64,000 nucleotides of DNA from Symbiodinium natans (taxonomy: Eukaryota; Sar; Dinophyceae; Suessiales; Symbiodiniaceae), in the NCBI GenBank assembly GCA_905221605.1, contig CAJNDS010002544.1:203958-267957 (forward strand). Direction: 5' to 3'. Shown piece after piece: positions 21,289 through 32,384 of this stretch. The notes beneath the pieces are model-generated. The model was not told the DNA's origin. It saw only the letters and a program-made list of their open reading frames with translations, and made no database searches. A program made the position numbers and the translations under genes. Within the stretch, counting starts at the first letter, position 1. Each line of letters begins with the position of its first letter.

Positions 21289-23342
21289 TCAAGCTGACAT
21301 CAAGATCTGAGAATCGAGCCTTGGAGGCATGCGGATCAAGAGCATGCCTGAAAATCTTTCACCAGATGACACTCATGAAGCTCTGTTTACTAAAGCAGAG
21401 CAAACTAGCTGCACGCTTGATTCGTGAAACGGCCTGGCCTGAAGTTTCCAGCGAGCTCGTCGTGTTTGTAATGCCGAATTCTGCAATGAGAACATCCTCG
21501 AATTCCAGAGATTTCACTCGCTCGTAGAGACTGTTGACCTGTGCCTCATCCAAGTACGGATACCACAGCATGATGCTGCTGGAGGGCCAGGCATTGTACA
21601 GCTGCTGGACTAGGAACAGGCTCCATGCCATGTAGGTTTCGTACGGTGCATAAGGTGGGTCAATTAAAACCAGTCGGCGACCGTCTGGTTGGTTGCGAAG
21701 ATGTTGTGAAAGCCACCAGAACGAGTTCTGCTGAAGTGCTTCGACTTGTGCCGACGAAAACTGCTGTACATTCGCCTTCAACTGAGTGAAGATATCGGGA
21801 GCCAGCTCAAAAAGAAGCGCATCATCCTGAGGCCTCATCCACTGTAAGGCCACCAGGGGGGATCCTGGATAAAGCGCAGTCGATGCGATCGGCGCAAGTG
21901 TGTCTCCAGAGCTGACGAAGTTCCGGACTGCGCTGAGGTACGATGTCAAGTGCCAGGGAAGAGGTTGACCGCAGTTAAGCAGGCCCATGACCAGGTACTG
22001 ACGAGCACTTCCAAGACTATAGACAGCAGCTCCTGCATGCGTATCAACATATGTGTACGGTCTGGGGTCAGCGTTCATGCACTGCATGACAGCTGACAGT
22101 ACAGAATGCTTGAAGCAATCAAGAGTGCTGCCAGCTTGGGTCGAGTGCTTGTAGTATGCTCTTTGAAAATCATCTGCTTTCCCAAGTTTCCACATTTCTC
22201 CTACGATGTTCAGAGCACTCTGCGCTTCGTGAGCCTTCGTGCAGGCGCCAATAACAGAAGCGAAGCAGAGGGAGTCTGGCTTCAGCCCGATGGAAGACAT
22301 CTCAACTATAAGGCTTAGGGCTCCCTGCCACTGCATCCCTTGCTCGAAGGCTCGGAGTGCTGCGTCACACAAAAGCTGGTCTCGACCGTCTCGCGAGCTT
22401 CGGAAACCCCGCGCTTCTTCTTCTTCTTTCCGATCCATCACTCGCTGGTAGATGGCCAATGCCCTTTCCCATTGGCCGCCCTTTTCGCAAGCATTCATGG
22501 CCGTGGTGTAGCAAACAGCATTGGGTACGATGCTACCCTCTTCCATGGCATCAAGCAACAGAATTGCTTGCTGCCAGACATCTTGACACGCCGATATTGC
22601 TGCGCTGTACGTGAAGAGGTTCGCCCGCAAACGCATCAGGTTCATATCCCGGCAGATCTGCAAGGCCAACGTCCACCGGCTCTGCTCTGACACAAGGAGC
22701 AGAGAACCAAATGTGAATTCATCCAAAGGCAGCAACCGCGGAGCCATTTCAGAACCCAAGGCCAAAGCCAAAGCCCAAGCCCTATTTGCCCTGCTGCAAG
22801 CGCTTACAGCACTGTTGAAACTAATCGTATCAGCCAGCCCATCTGGCATCTGATCCAGCACATTTAGTGCCACTGGCCATCGGTCTTCGCCATCACATGA
22901 GCTGATGACCGCATTGTGACTGATCGCGGTCGGCACAATCCCGTGACAGCGCATGAGCTCCAAGAGCCCTAATCCGGAAGTCCATTGCGCACCCTTGCCA
23001 AGTGCGTTGATGCCGGTGTTCAGTATGATGACGTTCGAACGAAGGTCCTGCCTCGGCGAATGGCTGGACTGTCAAGCAGATCAGAACGCCTACTAACATC
23101 AAATTCACTGTCAGCATTTTTGACAACACTTGCCTTCTGAGATCCGCAAGCAAACGAGCAACCTCTTGCCAGCGAGACCATCGAGCTGCGCTCGACAGCA
23201 AAGAGGCACATTTGCTGAGCTGCAGAGCCTCCGGGTCCTGGTGCTGAATCATGCATGGACACTTAAAGATATGTAAAGGCACAGACAGCAGACGGGCAGC
23301 TTCAGGGCCCCTATTGGTACTGGTACTAGAGCTATGTTTCAT
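21289..23342 (-). CDS. PPR array fused to RlmJ-type 23S rRNA adenine-N6 methyltransferase
   Basis: Exons are 23342-23134, 23051-21439 and 21347-21289. Joined, they give 627 codons (626 residues plus TGA) with the frame kept across both introns. Residues about 40-365 hold about nine P-type PPR motifs, for example AVCYTTAMNACEKGGQWERA and TISFNSAVSACSRANRAWAL, expected to bind RNA. Residues about 366-620 match bacterial RlmJ, the SAM-dependent enzyme that makes N6-methyladenosine at A2030 of E. coli 23S rRNA. Visible motifs are YKHSTQAG (370-377), the SAM site VDTHAG (405-410), YPGSPL (464-469), catalytic DPPY (534-537), LWYPY (565-569) and, after the second junction, SGMLLIRMPP, matching 'SGMIVINPP'. 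The E. coli tail after this motif (about 30 residues) is replaced by a short end. The start is the first ATG in the open frame; an earlier exon with a targeting peptide is possible. A role in organellar rRNA methylation is inferred from the PPR domain. Confidence 0.92.
21348..21438 (-). other. intron 2 of the PPR-RlmJ gene (91 nt, GC-AG)
   Basis: The donor is ACTTCAG|GCCAGG and the acceptor TTTTCAG|GCATG. The seven bases TTCAGGC occur at both ends, so the exact cut is ambiguous within the repeat but the spliced product is unchanged. Splicing restores the conserved SGM-PP block of RlmJ in frame. Confidence 0.88.
23052..23133 (-). other. intron 1 of the PPR-RlmJ gene (82 nt, GC-AG)
   Basis: The donor is AGAAG|GCAAGTG and the acceptor GCCGAG|GCAGGA. 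AGGCA is present at both ends. An in-frame TGA lies inside, so the two PPR-coding frames can only be joined by removing it. Splicing makes LLADLRRQDLRSNVIILNTG, a continuous PPR helix. Confidence 0.85.
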
Positions 23343-23422
23343 GTTAACCCAAACAACGACTGAGTGAATGCCGAACAAGTTATGGCTTTCACTGTGAGCT
23401 TAGCAGACATGGCTGCAATCCG

Positions 23423-23755
23423 TCAAGAAGGGCTGGCAGTGAAAGCCATAGCGACTCGGTTTAGGAGAGGGACAGCAGTGAGTGGCCTTCGTGGCTCTGC
23501 CGAACGCCACCTTTTGCGCCATTGTCGATGCACTTCGAGCCAAACTGCTGCAGCTGGTTGAAGAACAGCTTTGCACACGTGCTCACAATCCGGCCACGTC
23601 GCCCAGAAAGCCCAGGGTTTCCACAACTTGAATACAACAGGGCTTTCATGGGCTTTCGGATGCCGTACTGCAGTGATTAGCGCCTTTCCTTTGGCTTTCG
23701 TAGCAGCAAAGGTCAATTTCTTGGGCAGCAAGGGGAGCTTGGTGTCGAAGCACAA
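23423..23755 (-). CDS. hypothetical exon upstream of the PPR-RlmJ gene
   Basis: A 110-codon frame, rich in K, P and W (KLPLLPKKLTFAATKAKGKA near its start, VVFKLWKPWAFWATWPDCEH in the middle), ends in a stop 81 bp before the assigned start of the PPR-RlmJ gene. It could be the last exon of the next gene upstream, or a 5' exon of the fusion gene whose splice donor I did not identify. No family is recognised. Confidence 0.35.
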   Translation of the reverse strand: MCFDTKLPLLPKKLTFAATKAKGKALITAVRHPKAHESPVVFKLWKPWAFWATWPDCEHVCKAVLQPAAAVWLEVHRQWRKRWRSAEPRRPLTAVPLLNRVAMAFTASPS

Positions 23756-24159
23756 CAGACAAGGTTTGCATTGCCAAATGCATTGCTTCTCTCATCGTCT
23801 AGGCGAGTCTATGCAGTTCGGATCGAAGTTTGCTGCATTCGAGTGACTGTGCCAAGGCCAAAATGTTGGTCTTCTGATGTCTTCTGACTCGTGGGCAGCA
23901 TGGCAGGCAGCTTGAACACCGAAGAGCTTGACCCTTCGACCCCCAAAACCAGTTGGGCACACTGCCCTTTGTCTGCCTTCATGCCCCTTACTCCCCCCCC
24001 CTCACCAGTGTCCCATGACAATGGCACACGCACTCTACATGGAACTAGCTGCCGCAGGTGTGCAAGAGTGCCAAGAGGGTGTGCCGGGCAGATCATCTGA
24101 TTTTTGGGCATCCGAGGCCTTTTGAAGCTCATCACCCTCGGCCTCAGACTCAGCATGCA

Positions 24160-25130
24160 AGCCTCACGATCGGACTTGCCCCTGGTTCTGAACTCCCAGG
24201 GTGGATGGGGCAGCAAAGGCACGCGCGGAGGCAACCATGTCTTTGGACATTTCAAGTGCCTGCCATGATTCATGAATGCTTGCGAGCCAGCAGCTTGCCG
24301 CCAGAGCAACGAAACAAAGGCACGTCTGCGCCAGCTTGAAACCTGAAATTTGCCAGGCCGACCATTTCAGCAGCCTCCAGCCTCTCTGACCTGGTCCATG
24401 GGGGGGAGTATGCCAGGCTCTGAGAAAGAGCGAGTCTGAGCGCCAAACTCTGGCGCAAGGAAGAGCATAGTTCCTGCGACTGTTTTTGGAGCCCTCGAGC
24501 CATGCTGAGTGCCCTTGGCTGATGCTGAGCCGGGTCGCTGGCCAATCTCCACAGCCTCCTTGGTCAAGGCCCGCTCTTCGAGCCATGCCAGCGTCGCTGC
24601 CTGGACACTTTGCTCATGTCAACTTCGCGGGTAAGGTTGTTTAACTCACGTCGTGAAGATGCGAGAGGCCATGGCATGCTGTAGCCGTTCGCATGGTAAA
24701 CAGCCTTTTCGGGCAAGGCTCTACTGGGCCTCAGTGCCCGGAAGTTCCTGACAAGAGTGGACAACGAAGAGGAGTAGCTAGTGAGCTAGTGTTGCAGCAT
24801 GCGCAGCTTGTCCTGGCCATCTGTGGAGTTCCCGCTGTCTCCGACTGCGCCACGTGCCAGGAGAAAGGTCCTATGCTGCGGACGCCTCGGAAAAAATGAT
24901 GCAGCGCACTCTGCACGGTAGAGGCCGGCAAGAACCCGCCCATACTGATGAATTGGATGAAGCGGGATGACTGGAAGGTATCGGAAGCCTCCCGGCCTGG
25001 CCGGGGATCTATCGAGGAATGTCGTCGTGCCAGGCAGCACAAACGAAAAGCCTCAGAAGCTCCGTTCAATTCCGCATGATTTCGCTGGAGTGTGTGACGT
25101 TCCTCATCTAGAGTGTACCAAGCTTGCAGA
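24160..25130 (-). CDS. hypothetical protein exons, unknown family
   Basis: Minus-strand blocks with protein-like composition include RFIQFISMGGFLPASTVQSA (about 24905-24980), TKEAVEIGQRPGSASAKGTQ (about 24500-24565), a hydrophobic segment LCFVALAASCWLA (about 24290-24330) and ESWQALEMSKDMVASARAFA (about 24215-24285). They are in different frames, so introns are implied. The hydrophobic piece could be a single membrane anchor. Confidence 0.3.
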
Positions 25131-27230
25131 CTTAGTGTCGGACAGCTTTGCAGGCGACGATGCCTCAGTCTCGCAGCCCATGCCGGCTTATCTGTTTGCT
25201 TTGCGGCCCTGAACGAAAGCATCCTGTTTCATGCCTCAAGCATCGCTGTCGCTCGGAGTCCGCTGGAGGCCGGCGGGACTCGACTTGGTGTGAAACTGTG
25301 CCTACTCTGGCCGATCTGCCCCTGCACCGGTTTAATGAACACAGGGTCGGGTCGGGGTTAGTCCAGTAGTGACACATTGGCATTGTCGACAAAAGAACAT
25401 CTGATATGTGTGCGCAGGATCATGTACTTAAAATACATCGCACTGCGTGCTCACTGCCAGCCCTGCAAGGCTTTGAGGAAGACTGAGCGATGCTCTGGCC
25501 TCACATGGAGTTTGCACTGAGTTCACAGGATCGGCACAACTGCCCCTTTGCACCGGAAGTGCCTGCATTTGACGGCACTCAGCATCTCCTCCACCTTCGC
25601 TCGTCATGCCATTCTCCGAGCAGAGCTTTGAATGCACCGAAGGACGCGGAGATGTCGAAGCATGTGAAATGGCATGTCTTGCCTCTCCCCCCTGCTTCAA
25701 GTCACGCAACGTCTCCCTGTCCTGGTTTGCAAGTTGGCGAGTTGAAACCAGCAGAGTGGGGCCGCAGTGATCGGCGTCGTGCAGCAACTGACTTGCTGGA
25801 CAAGGTACGTAGCCAAGATGTATCAGGTCCTGCCGGAGACACCCCGCTCATGCTTTCAAACGTCCTCTCCCATGTCAGGAATGCCCGCATGCATCAGAGC
25901 CGAACAACTGCAAACCGCGCACCTTTGTAACTGGTAGCCTGAGCTGTTATGCGAAGTTTGTCTGTTAAAGTAATGGTCTAGCGGGAAGCCAAATCATCTT
26001 GTCGGCGCAGTGCGCTGGGCGATGCGGATGCACAAGAGAGACGACCTGGCTTCCTCCTACCGGCCGCAATAGTGTCTCTGGAAACTTATCAACAAGTACC
26101 AAAATACTGCTGGAACCGAAACTACTACAAGACAAGAACGAGAGTCACGCGGCACAGCTGAGAACTCGGTGAGACCGTCCCAAACGGACTGCCCTCACCT
26201 TCGAGAAGGCACGTATGCATCACGTGCGTGCCCGACGTCTCAGCATCTTTACATGTCCCCGACAAAGCCAAGGCATTGCCCTGGGAGACTATGGAAGATC
26301 CTGAAAGCAAAGCCTCCGGCAAAGGGCAATAGCCAACTGTAGGTACATTGAAACCGGGATTGCTGGACAGAGTTTGAGCGGACAGCTTCCCAGGCTGTCG
26401 CTGACATCACATGCCACAGAAACACCACCTGCGACGAAGCAAGCGCCCTGAAGTCAGTCACAAACAACTCGGGTCCAAAAAGGATGCTACCCTGTGACCC
26501 TGCAATGCTATCTGGGTTCCTGCGTCTGTCATGCCAACTGATGGCGTGGTCTCGGAAAGATACTGCTATAAGGTGGCAAACCTTATCATCCGCGCGTTGA
26601 AACTCTCCTGTCTGAGATACCCTTCACCAGACAGCTGCAGCACGACGGAGTGAACCGGCCTTCTTTGCTAGCCTAGCAGCTGCTGCGGAAACTGTGCAGA
26701 AGCTTAGCGCTTGCTCGGAATCTCAGTGCTCTGCAACTGTCGGTTAGAACTCTCTGTGGGAACGTGCGCTGTGCTGGCTGTACAGCTGCTCTCAGCCTGC
26801 AGGTACCATAGTGATACCTAGACTTAAATTGGCACAGCCCACTCAAGCATCGAAATGGCTGAGTAGGATACAGAGTGTCATAGATGCTGCCGCGATCAGA
26901 GCGGCATCTGCTGAGGTGTCTGTGTTTATGGACCCCTTTCCTGTTGCACGTGCAACAGTGAAGGAAGCTCCGCAATTTGCACTGTCGCTAGATGCACTTG
27001 CCTCTGATACGAATGTATCAAGTTTTATCGGGAGGGCCAGTACGATGCAGGAGCTTCGGCACCGGCACACTGGAGCTGCAGAGCAGGAACTGTGAGGCCA
27101 AAGAGCCACACGCAAAGGGTAACGATGGCATCCGCACCGGAATCTTACACGAAGAGTTCAAAGTCCTCCTGTCAGGCATACACAGCAGTTGCACTGAGCA
27201 ATGTTGGAGCTCCACCGCAAGCGCGCAAGA
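25130..27230. other. no gene recognised
   Basis: The longest open frame here is 146 codons on the plus strand (25490-25930), with a competing minus frame. Neither shows a motif. A minus frame at 26843-27115 is serine/alanine-rich and may be coding, but there is no family signal. Confidence 0.3.
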
Positions 27231-27249
27231 AGATGCAACAAGCCTGCCA

Positions 27250-27650
27250 AAGCCTGTCAAACAACGGCGGCCTCTTCGACTCTCGCACGGCTGTACGCCA
27301 TCTTCGGCTCGACAATCTCATGGACGCTGACGAGCAAGCGGCCAGCACCAGAAGTCATCATCGGTACCTTGCTGACCAAGCAAGGTGGCTTTTGCACTTA
27401 GAGCCTAGCGCATCGCTGGAGCGTGAGAGTCACAAAATGTCTGAACATGTCTCGAAGCACAGTCTCTTGAATTGAATAGACTCTCTATTCTTCAAAGTTG
27501 CATATGTCAGGTTGTTCAAGTAGTCCAGGCCCAGAATGCTGTTGATTGTGATCGGCGCGCTGGGGAAAGCCCAGGTCGCTCTGTACGATGCTCGCGAGCA
27601 TTGATGGAAAAGCTTGGGCAGTCTTGTTGGAACCTCCCCAAAGGCCACCC
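27250..27650 (-). CDS. hypothetical exons
   Basis: One block after an AAGGTACC context reads TSGAGRLLVSVHEIVEPKMA and continues AYSRARVEEAAVV before a stop (about 27255-27370). An upstream block at about 27430-27600 reads PITINSILGLDYLNNLTYAT. Both look like real protein and differ in frame. I do not recognise the family. Confidence 0.35.
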
Positions 27651-27999
27651 GAACTCTGGAGATATTTTAAGCTCTCAAATTCTGATTCTACTTTTGAGCT
27701 GTTCGCCAAAGTCATGTGGTTCCAGCCTTGGTGCAGCTGCTGAGAACAGACGCAGCCATGATGCCCCTAACTCTCCGTCTCAGGTACAGATGGGGCGATT
27801 TTTGTCTGACTCCAAACGACAACGCTTGAGCCTGTTTCCACAGCCACGCGCATCAAGATCGTTCATTCATGCTAGAGTTTTAGAGGCAAACGATGGTGTC
27901 TAAGCAGCTTAACCCCCAAAGATCGGAAGCTCCACCTCCAAATAGTCCGCAAGGCCCGCATCTGCAAGCTCCTAACTGCCGATGAAAACACAGTCAGAA

Positions 28000-28245
28000 G
28001 AGCCGAGGCAGCCACAACATGAACCCCACGCAGTCCTTCTCAAAAGAGGGGACCTTCTTGCCTTCCACAAGCACCTCGTTGTTGCCTGCTCGTTTTTTGA
28101 ATGGTCCGGTTTCCATGGCGTGCGTCAAAGTTCGGAGGAGGCCTGAACTTGAGCTCTGCGAATTTGAGCCTCCCATCATTCCCAAAGCTGGCAGTGCTGG
28201 CAGCTCCGGGAGCCTCAGGCACTTCGCAAGGCTAGGCAAGGGGGT
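28000..28245 (-). CDS. hypothetical exons
   Basis: Two adjacent frames read FGNDGRLKFAELKFRPPPNF and then, in another frame, METGPFKKRAGNNEVLVEGK followed by KVPSFEKDCVGFM. The switch between them suggests a splice near 28130. No family is recognised. Confidence 0.35.
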
Positions 28246-28328
28246 GCAGCACTTGTGTCCACAGGTAAAGGTAATTAGTTGAAACGTCTACAGTGTAGAG
28301 CTGGATCCTTGTGGTGAATCACTCGGGG

Positions 28329-29099
28329 TCACTGAGGTATCTGCCGGTCTTGCTCGGAGGGTTGCAGCCGAAATTGGCGCTGCTGTAGAGAAGCGATCAG
28401 CGCCCGCCAAGCCCATTGCAGGAGAGCAAGCGGACTACCCTGGATTCCTGGGAATCCCGAGCTTGCCGAGCTCCAAACCCCGCGCACGACCAGCAGAAAG
28501 CCAGCAACACGCAGAATGGGGAGCCCCACCTTGCGTGCCTTTCGCGTCTGGCCCAAGCACAGCCAGAGAAGCAACCAATGGCTCATAGGCCTTGCGGGAG
28601 TTTTCGCTTGCGCCTCAGCCTCTGCAACACGTGCCGCAATGGCAGCCTGCTGCACTTGTGCGGTGCTCTCGATCTTCTGGCGCTCGGTCTGATGGTACTC
28701 CTCCATGGCTCGCTTTGCCATCGCAGTAAAGCAGGCACTCCGCTGCGTTCGGCCCTCTTCCACGAGGCGCGTTCTTTCAGTGGCACCATGTTGTTTGGCC
28801 CGCTCGAGCTCCACCACCGTGGAAGCCTCCAGCCGCTTTATGTCTACCACCTGCCTTGCAACGACAGCAAGCTGCGATGTCCCTTGAACCCCACTGTGCC
28901 AGCTCTCATCGGACGCTTGGAGTTGCGAGGTCTCCTTAACCCGTCTGCTCCCTTCGGATGCTTTCAGCTGGGCCAAGCCCCCTCCCACCAAAGGGTCAAA
29001 CGCATACTGCGCATCTGCGTCATGCAGGCTGCTCGACTCTGTGTCCGGAGTATCCGGGCTACCGGGAATCCCATCCAGGTCGGGCGGGGTGTTCAGCAT
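28329..29099 (-). CDS. hypothetical coiled-coil protein, first exon(s)
   Basis: The frame opens with an ATG (M-L-N-T-P-P), has an acidic, proline/serine-rich beginning and then a long charged helix containing RLEASTVVELERAKQHGATE and AKRAMEEYHQTERQKIESTA, ending near AARVAEAEAQAK. The heptad-like spacing suggests a coiled coil. After about residue 165 the composition changes to W-rich sequence, so the true exon probably ends there (about 28600), followed by an intron read-through. No family is recognised. A second coiled-coil gene lies at 33.2-35.9 kb on the same strand. Confidence 0.5.
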   Translation of the reverse strand: MLNTPPDLDGIPGSPDTPDTESSSLHDADAQYAFDPLVGGGLAQLKASEGSRRVKETSQLQASDESWHSGVQGTSQLAVVARQVVDIKRLEASTVVELERAKQHGATERTRLVEEGRTQRSACFTAMAKRAMEEYHQTERQKIESTAQVQQAAIAARVAEAEAQAKTPARPMSHWLLLWLCLGQTRKARKVGLPILRVAGFLLVVRGVWSSASSGFPGIQGSPLALLQWAWRALIASLQQRQFRLQPSEQDRQIPQ

Positions 29100-29789
29100 G
29101 GCTCACATGCTTCATCAAAAGGCAGTCCAACAGTTGAAGTTGACGTCATGGAAATTAAGAAGCCAGGCATGATGATGCCAGACTGTGATGCCACAGGGCT
29201 AGTTGGCTAGTTATAGCTAGTTGCTACCGACATAATGAAGTTATGCTGCAGGCTGCTGTGCAAAGCTATGCAGGGAGCACTCCATCCAAACTTGATGCTT
29301 TTGTAAGCTCCGTGAACCATTCCGGCAATTGCTTTGGTTGACTAGAAGCTTCGAGACATGCAGCACCCATGGCCATGCGATCAAATCCAAGCTGCAATGC
29401 ATTCCTGCGACATCAGTACGCACAACACAGACATGATGAAGAAAGGATGCCACTGTTGAGGCTCCGGCCCAAGCAAAGTTGCCACCAGAACACCAGTGAT
29501 CGCAGGTGAGCATCGTCGTGTCGGCTTCCCTACATGTTGCGCAACTTGGCTAAGCAGCTTCTAGCGTATTAATGTACAGTATTTGCAATACTCTTACGAG
29601 GTTTCCGAGCTTGAGCATCAGACCAACCATACGTCACTGAAGCCAGCGCACACAGCAGCCGACCATAAGATCTCCGGTCATGTCGCGCAACTCTACTCGG
29701 TCGGTCTAGACTGTTGTTGGAGAGTAAGGGTACCTGCTGCTATCCATTCATGCCACGCAACCTGGTCGGTGAAGTACTTCATGTCATGA

Positions 29790-30567
29790 TGTATAAACTT
29801 TGCGGAATACACACAATCTGGCCGTCATGACAGCGGGCATCAAAGCATCAAACAGGCCCTGCGACGTCTTGCACAGGATATTACTTGCCAAATCCTCTGT
29901 CATCTTCTCGCCGACTGATGACATGATGTGCCTGAGAGACGATCTGTTCACCACAGGGTGCGAGTGCACACAAATCCCAAAGTCCGATCATTTGAAAACG
30001 AGCTGCTTGAGGTCTGCCATTTTGATAGAGTCGGGTGGGCTCTCTCGGATCTGCTTCGTGGTCAACTGGCACGGGTTGCGTCTGGCGATGAAAACACTTC
30101 AGTGGCGATATAGTGTTGCGATGAGCTGAATATCAGAAGCGGTAAGGCCATTGCGAACTAAGTCCAACACAAGGCCCCAGCACTGAAGTGACATTGCTTG
30201 AGGCCGCGCCTTGTCGAAAAAGTACAGCAAGCCAACCTGCTGGGCTCACTGCGAGCGCACGCGCTCTACGGCGCCAACAGGGAAGGCACTAGGCAGTGCT
30301 TGCAGACAAGCGCTGGGCGGCAACCTTCATTCCCTCCATTTCCTTGGCCACGTCGCTAGACTTGGTGGCCTGCCCAAGCAATATGGATAAGACAGAGTAT
30401 ACATCACAGTCGGAGGATCCCACCTCAACTGTTTCCATTCTTTTCACATAGGCCAGGAAGTCGGGAAATTGCACGAATGCAGGGTCCTGCAAGGACGCTG
30501 ATAGCAGCCTTTGCATGTGCAAAGACTGCTTATGAATACATTGACCTGCCATCGGCAAATCATTCAC
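29790..30567 (-). CDS. hypothetical protein, at least two exons
   Basis: The upstream block (about 30289-30540) contains DPAFVQFPDFLAYVKRMETV and VYSVLSILLGQATKSSDVAK, and ends AAQRLSASTA before a stop. The downstream block (about 29830-29960), after an ACAG acceptor, contains SLRHIMSSVGEKMTEDLASN and CKTSQGLFDALMPAVMTAR. Both are clearly protein-like helices. FVQFPDFLAYVKRM resembles the end of an EF-hand, but the loop residues are not visible. Confidence 0.45.
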
Positions 30568-30859
30568 GTCCTCCTACTGCAAAGCCAACCCCGAGTATTA
30601 GAAGGAGCCTGCTCTGCTTAACATTGTACGGAACATTTGAGCCTAGAAAGCTCACATTCTTCATAGTGAATTGTAAGGCTTCAGTTCTTGGCGTAGTGCG
30701 GAGACAATTCAGCAACAAACTCTACTAAAAGTCAAAAACAAGATAAGACAAAATCAAGTTTAGCCAACACCAAAGACAGCATCAGAAAGCCAAAAGCAGA
30801 ATTTAAAACCAAGCAAGATGCCAAAGCAAAGTGTGGGCAATCCCAAGAAACCCCACTTC

Positions 30860-30970
30860 CCGAAGCCCTGCAAACCTTAACCCTAAAACCGAAATCCTTA
30901 AAACCTAGATGCCCAAACTCCTACAAACCTACAAACCCTGCACATTTTAACCCTAAAATGCGAAAAGAAT
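30860..30970. repeat. degenerate CCCTAAA (telomere-type) tract
   Basis: The stretch contains AACCCTAAAA, CCTTAAAACC, ACAAACC and AACCCTAAAA units. It is a decayed form of the CCCTAAA strand, opposite in orientation to the tract at 5.35 kb. Confidence 0.55.
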
Positions 30971-31138
30971 CCTATCCCGAAGAACCCAAACCTGCCCTGT
31001 GATGGCTAAAACTCGCAAATCGGGCGGCTGCGACGGCGTTTGGTGCGGCCCTTCTGTTGTCTGGTTTGGCTTTTCGATTCCGTCTGTCTACGCCTATGGC
31101 CTATGCAGTACTTTTGAATCTGGGTCCGAGTCCACTGT

Positions 31139-31480
31139 TTAACCTCCTTTCCTGATCTGGTCCAAAACAGGAAAGGCTACCGCCACAGTCGAACACTGGA
31201 AGAGCTTTGAAGTTCGGACACATTCTCTCTGCGTAGTCCCCAGAAAACGTACCAAAGGAAGAAACATCGGTTGACGAAGTTCAAGTCCAGTCCGCTCCTG
31301 CAAACATTGAGTAGGTGGGGGTACCATGGGTTCACAACCTTTCCGAGCCAAAACACGAGCGAAGGGCCGAATGACGGAGCTACACAGTCGACTACAACAG
31401 ACAGGCCGGGGGCAATACAGAAACAGAAAGGAAAGGGCCACAGCACCGATGGCCGCGCTGATGCCACAATCGGAAGACAA
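31139..31480 (-). CDS. possible hydrophobic exon
   Basis: Two overlapping minus frames are hydrophobic, one with ALSFLFLYCPRPVCC and the other with LFLWYVFWGLRRENV-type aromatic sequence. It could be a membrane segment, but there is no family signal and a stop-free GC-rich intron could look the same. Confidence 0.2.
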   Translation of the reverse strand: MSSDCGISAAIGAVALSFLFLYCPRPVCCSRLCSSVIRPFARVLARKGCEPMVPPPTQCLQERTGLELRQPMFLPLVRFLGTTQRECVRTSKLFQCSTVAVAFPVLDQIRKGG

Positions 31481-31499
31481 ACGCCTGAAGGTTCGTTTT

Positions 31500-32370
31500 A
31501 AACAGCTCTTGACGTATTAATGAGGAATAAGGAGGGAGGTGCTTATGAACGCATGGAGCTGAGTAGGACGGGTCACAGCTCCTCAAGCTTACAGACTGGC
31601 CAAACCTGCCGTAAGAGGGGTGGGGATGAAGACCCGTTGTCTTGCCTGACCTTCTTGCGTTGGGGCCTCGGACTGCACAGCGTCTTGAGGAGCTGCTCTG
31701 TGACTGATCTTAGAGTTTCAAGGGGGTAAAGTAAACCTCGGAAAGAAAAACGGACTCCAGACTTCCAGACCAGTTACCCTCCCTAGTCCGCAGTCCCACA
31801 TTTGCAGCACAGGAGCACCAGCCAAATTGACAACAATAAGATGCAGCACCAGACTTGGCTGCCACTTGCAGAGTGAAATCGATAGCATCTTCAGGATGCC
31901 TTCTTCTCTGCCTCGGCCCGGAACTCCCGCAGCTGAGCCTGCAAGACAGCGAAAACCACTCGGAGAGCTGCTAAAGCCAAGTTAAGCGGGCTTTCTTTAT
32001 TTAATCAAAACCCGATTTACATTAACCGGATCTTATCTCATGCCCACGCCTCAGACGCTGCCAGACCAAGACTGCGCATGACCTGCAAGAATCCACGACA
32101 CGACATGACGAGAGGCCGAACAAAGCCTGGAGAGCCCACAAGCTCACCTCTAAGATTGGCATCAGCAGAAACGTTCATACAGCGAAGCTAGCTCGGATGC
32201 ATGATGGCTTCCGATTGGCCAAGGTGCAGTGCCAATCTCCTTAATCTTGATTCCCGAGCCATCCTCGCCAACAACAAGCGAGTTGTGCGAGAGTGGGAAT
32301 TAAGAGTGTGGTCGAGGCAGGCAAAGCTGGACGAATCAGCTCGGCTAAGCAGGCAATGTGATCAATGTCT
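31500..32370. other. no gene recognised
   Basis: Only short frames are present. The segment contains an AT-rich patch at about 31985-32035 with a TTATTTAATC context. Nothing more can be supported. Confidence 0.3.
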
Positions 32371-32384
32371 CAATGCACACCCAG

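Noticed and set aside
28416-29210. 264-codon plus-strand open frame
   Set aside because: It lies opposite the coiled-coil exon, whose minus-strand frame has clear heptad-like composition and an ATG; the plus frame is a shadow.
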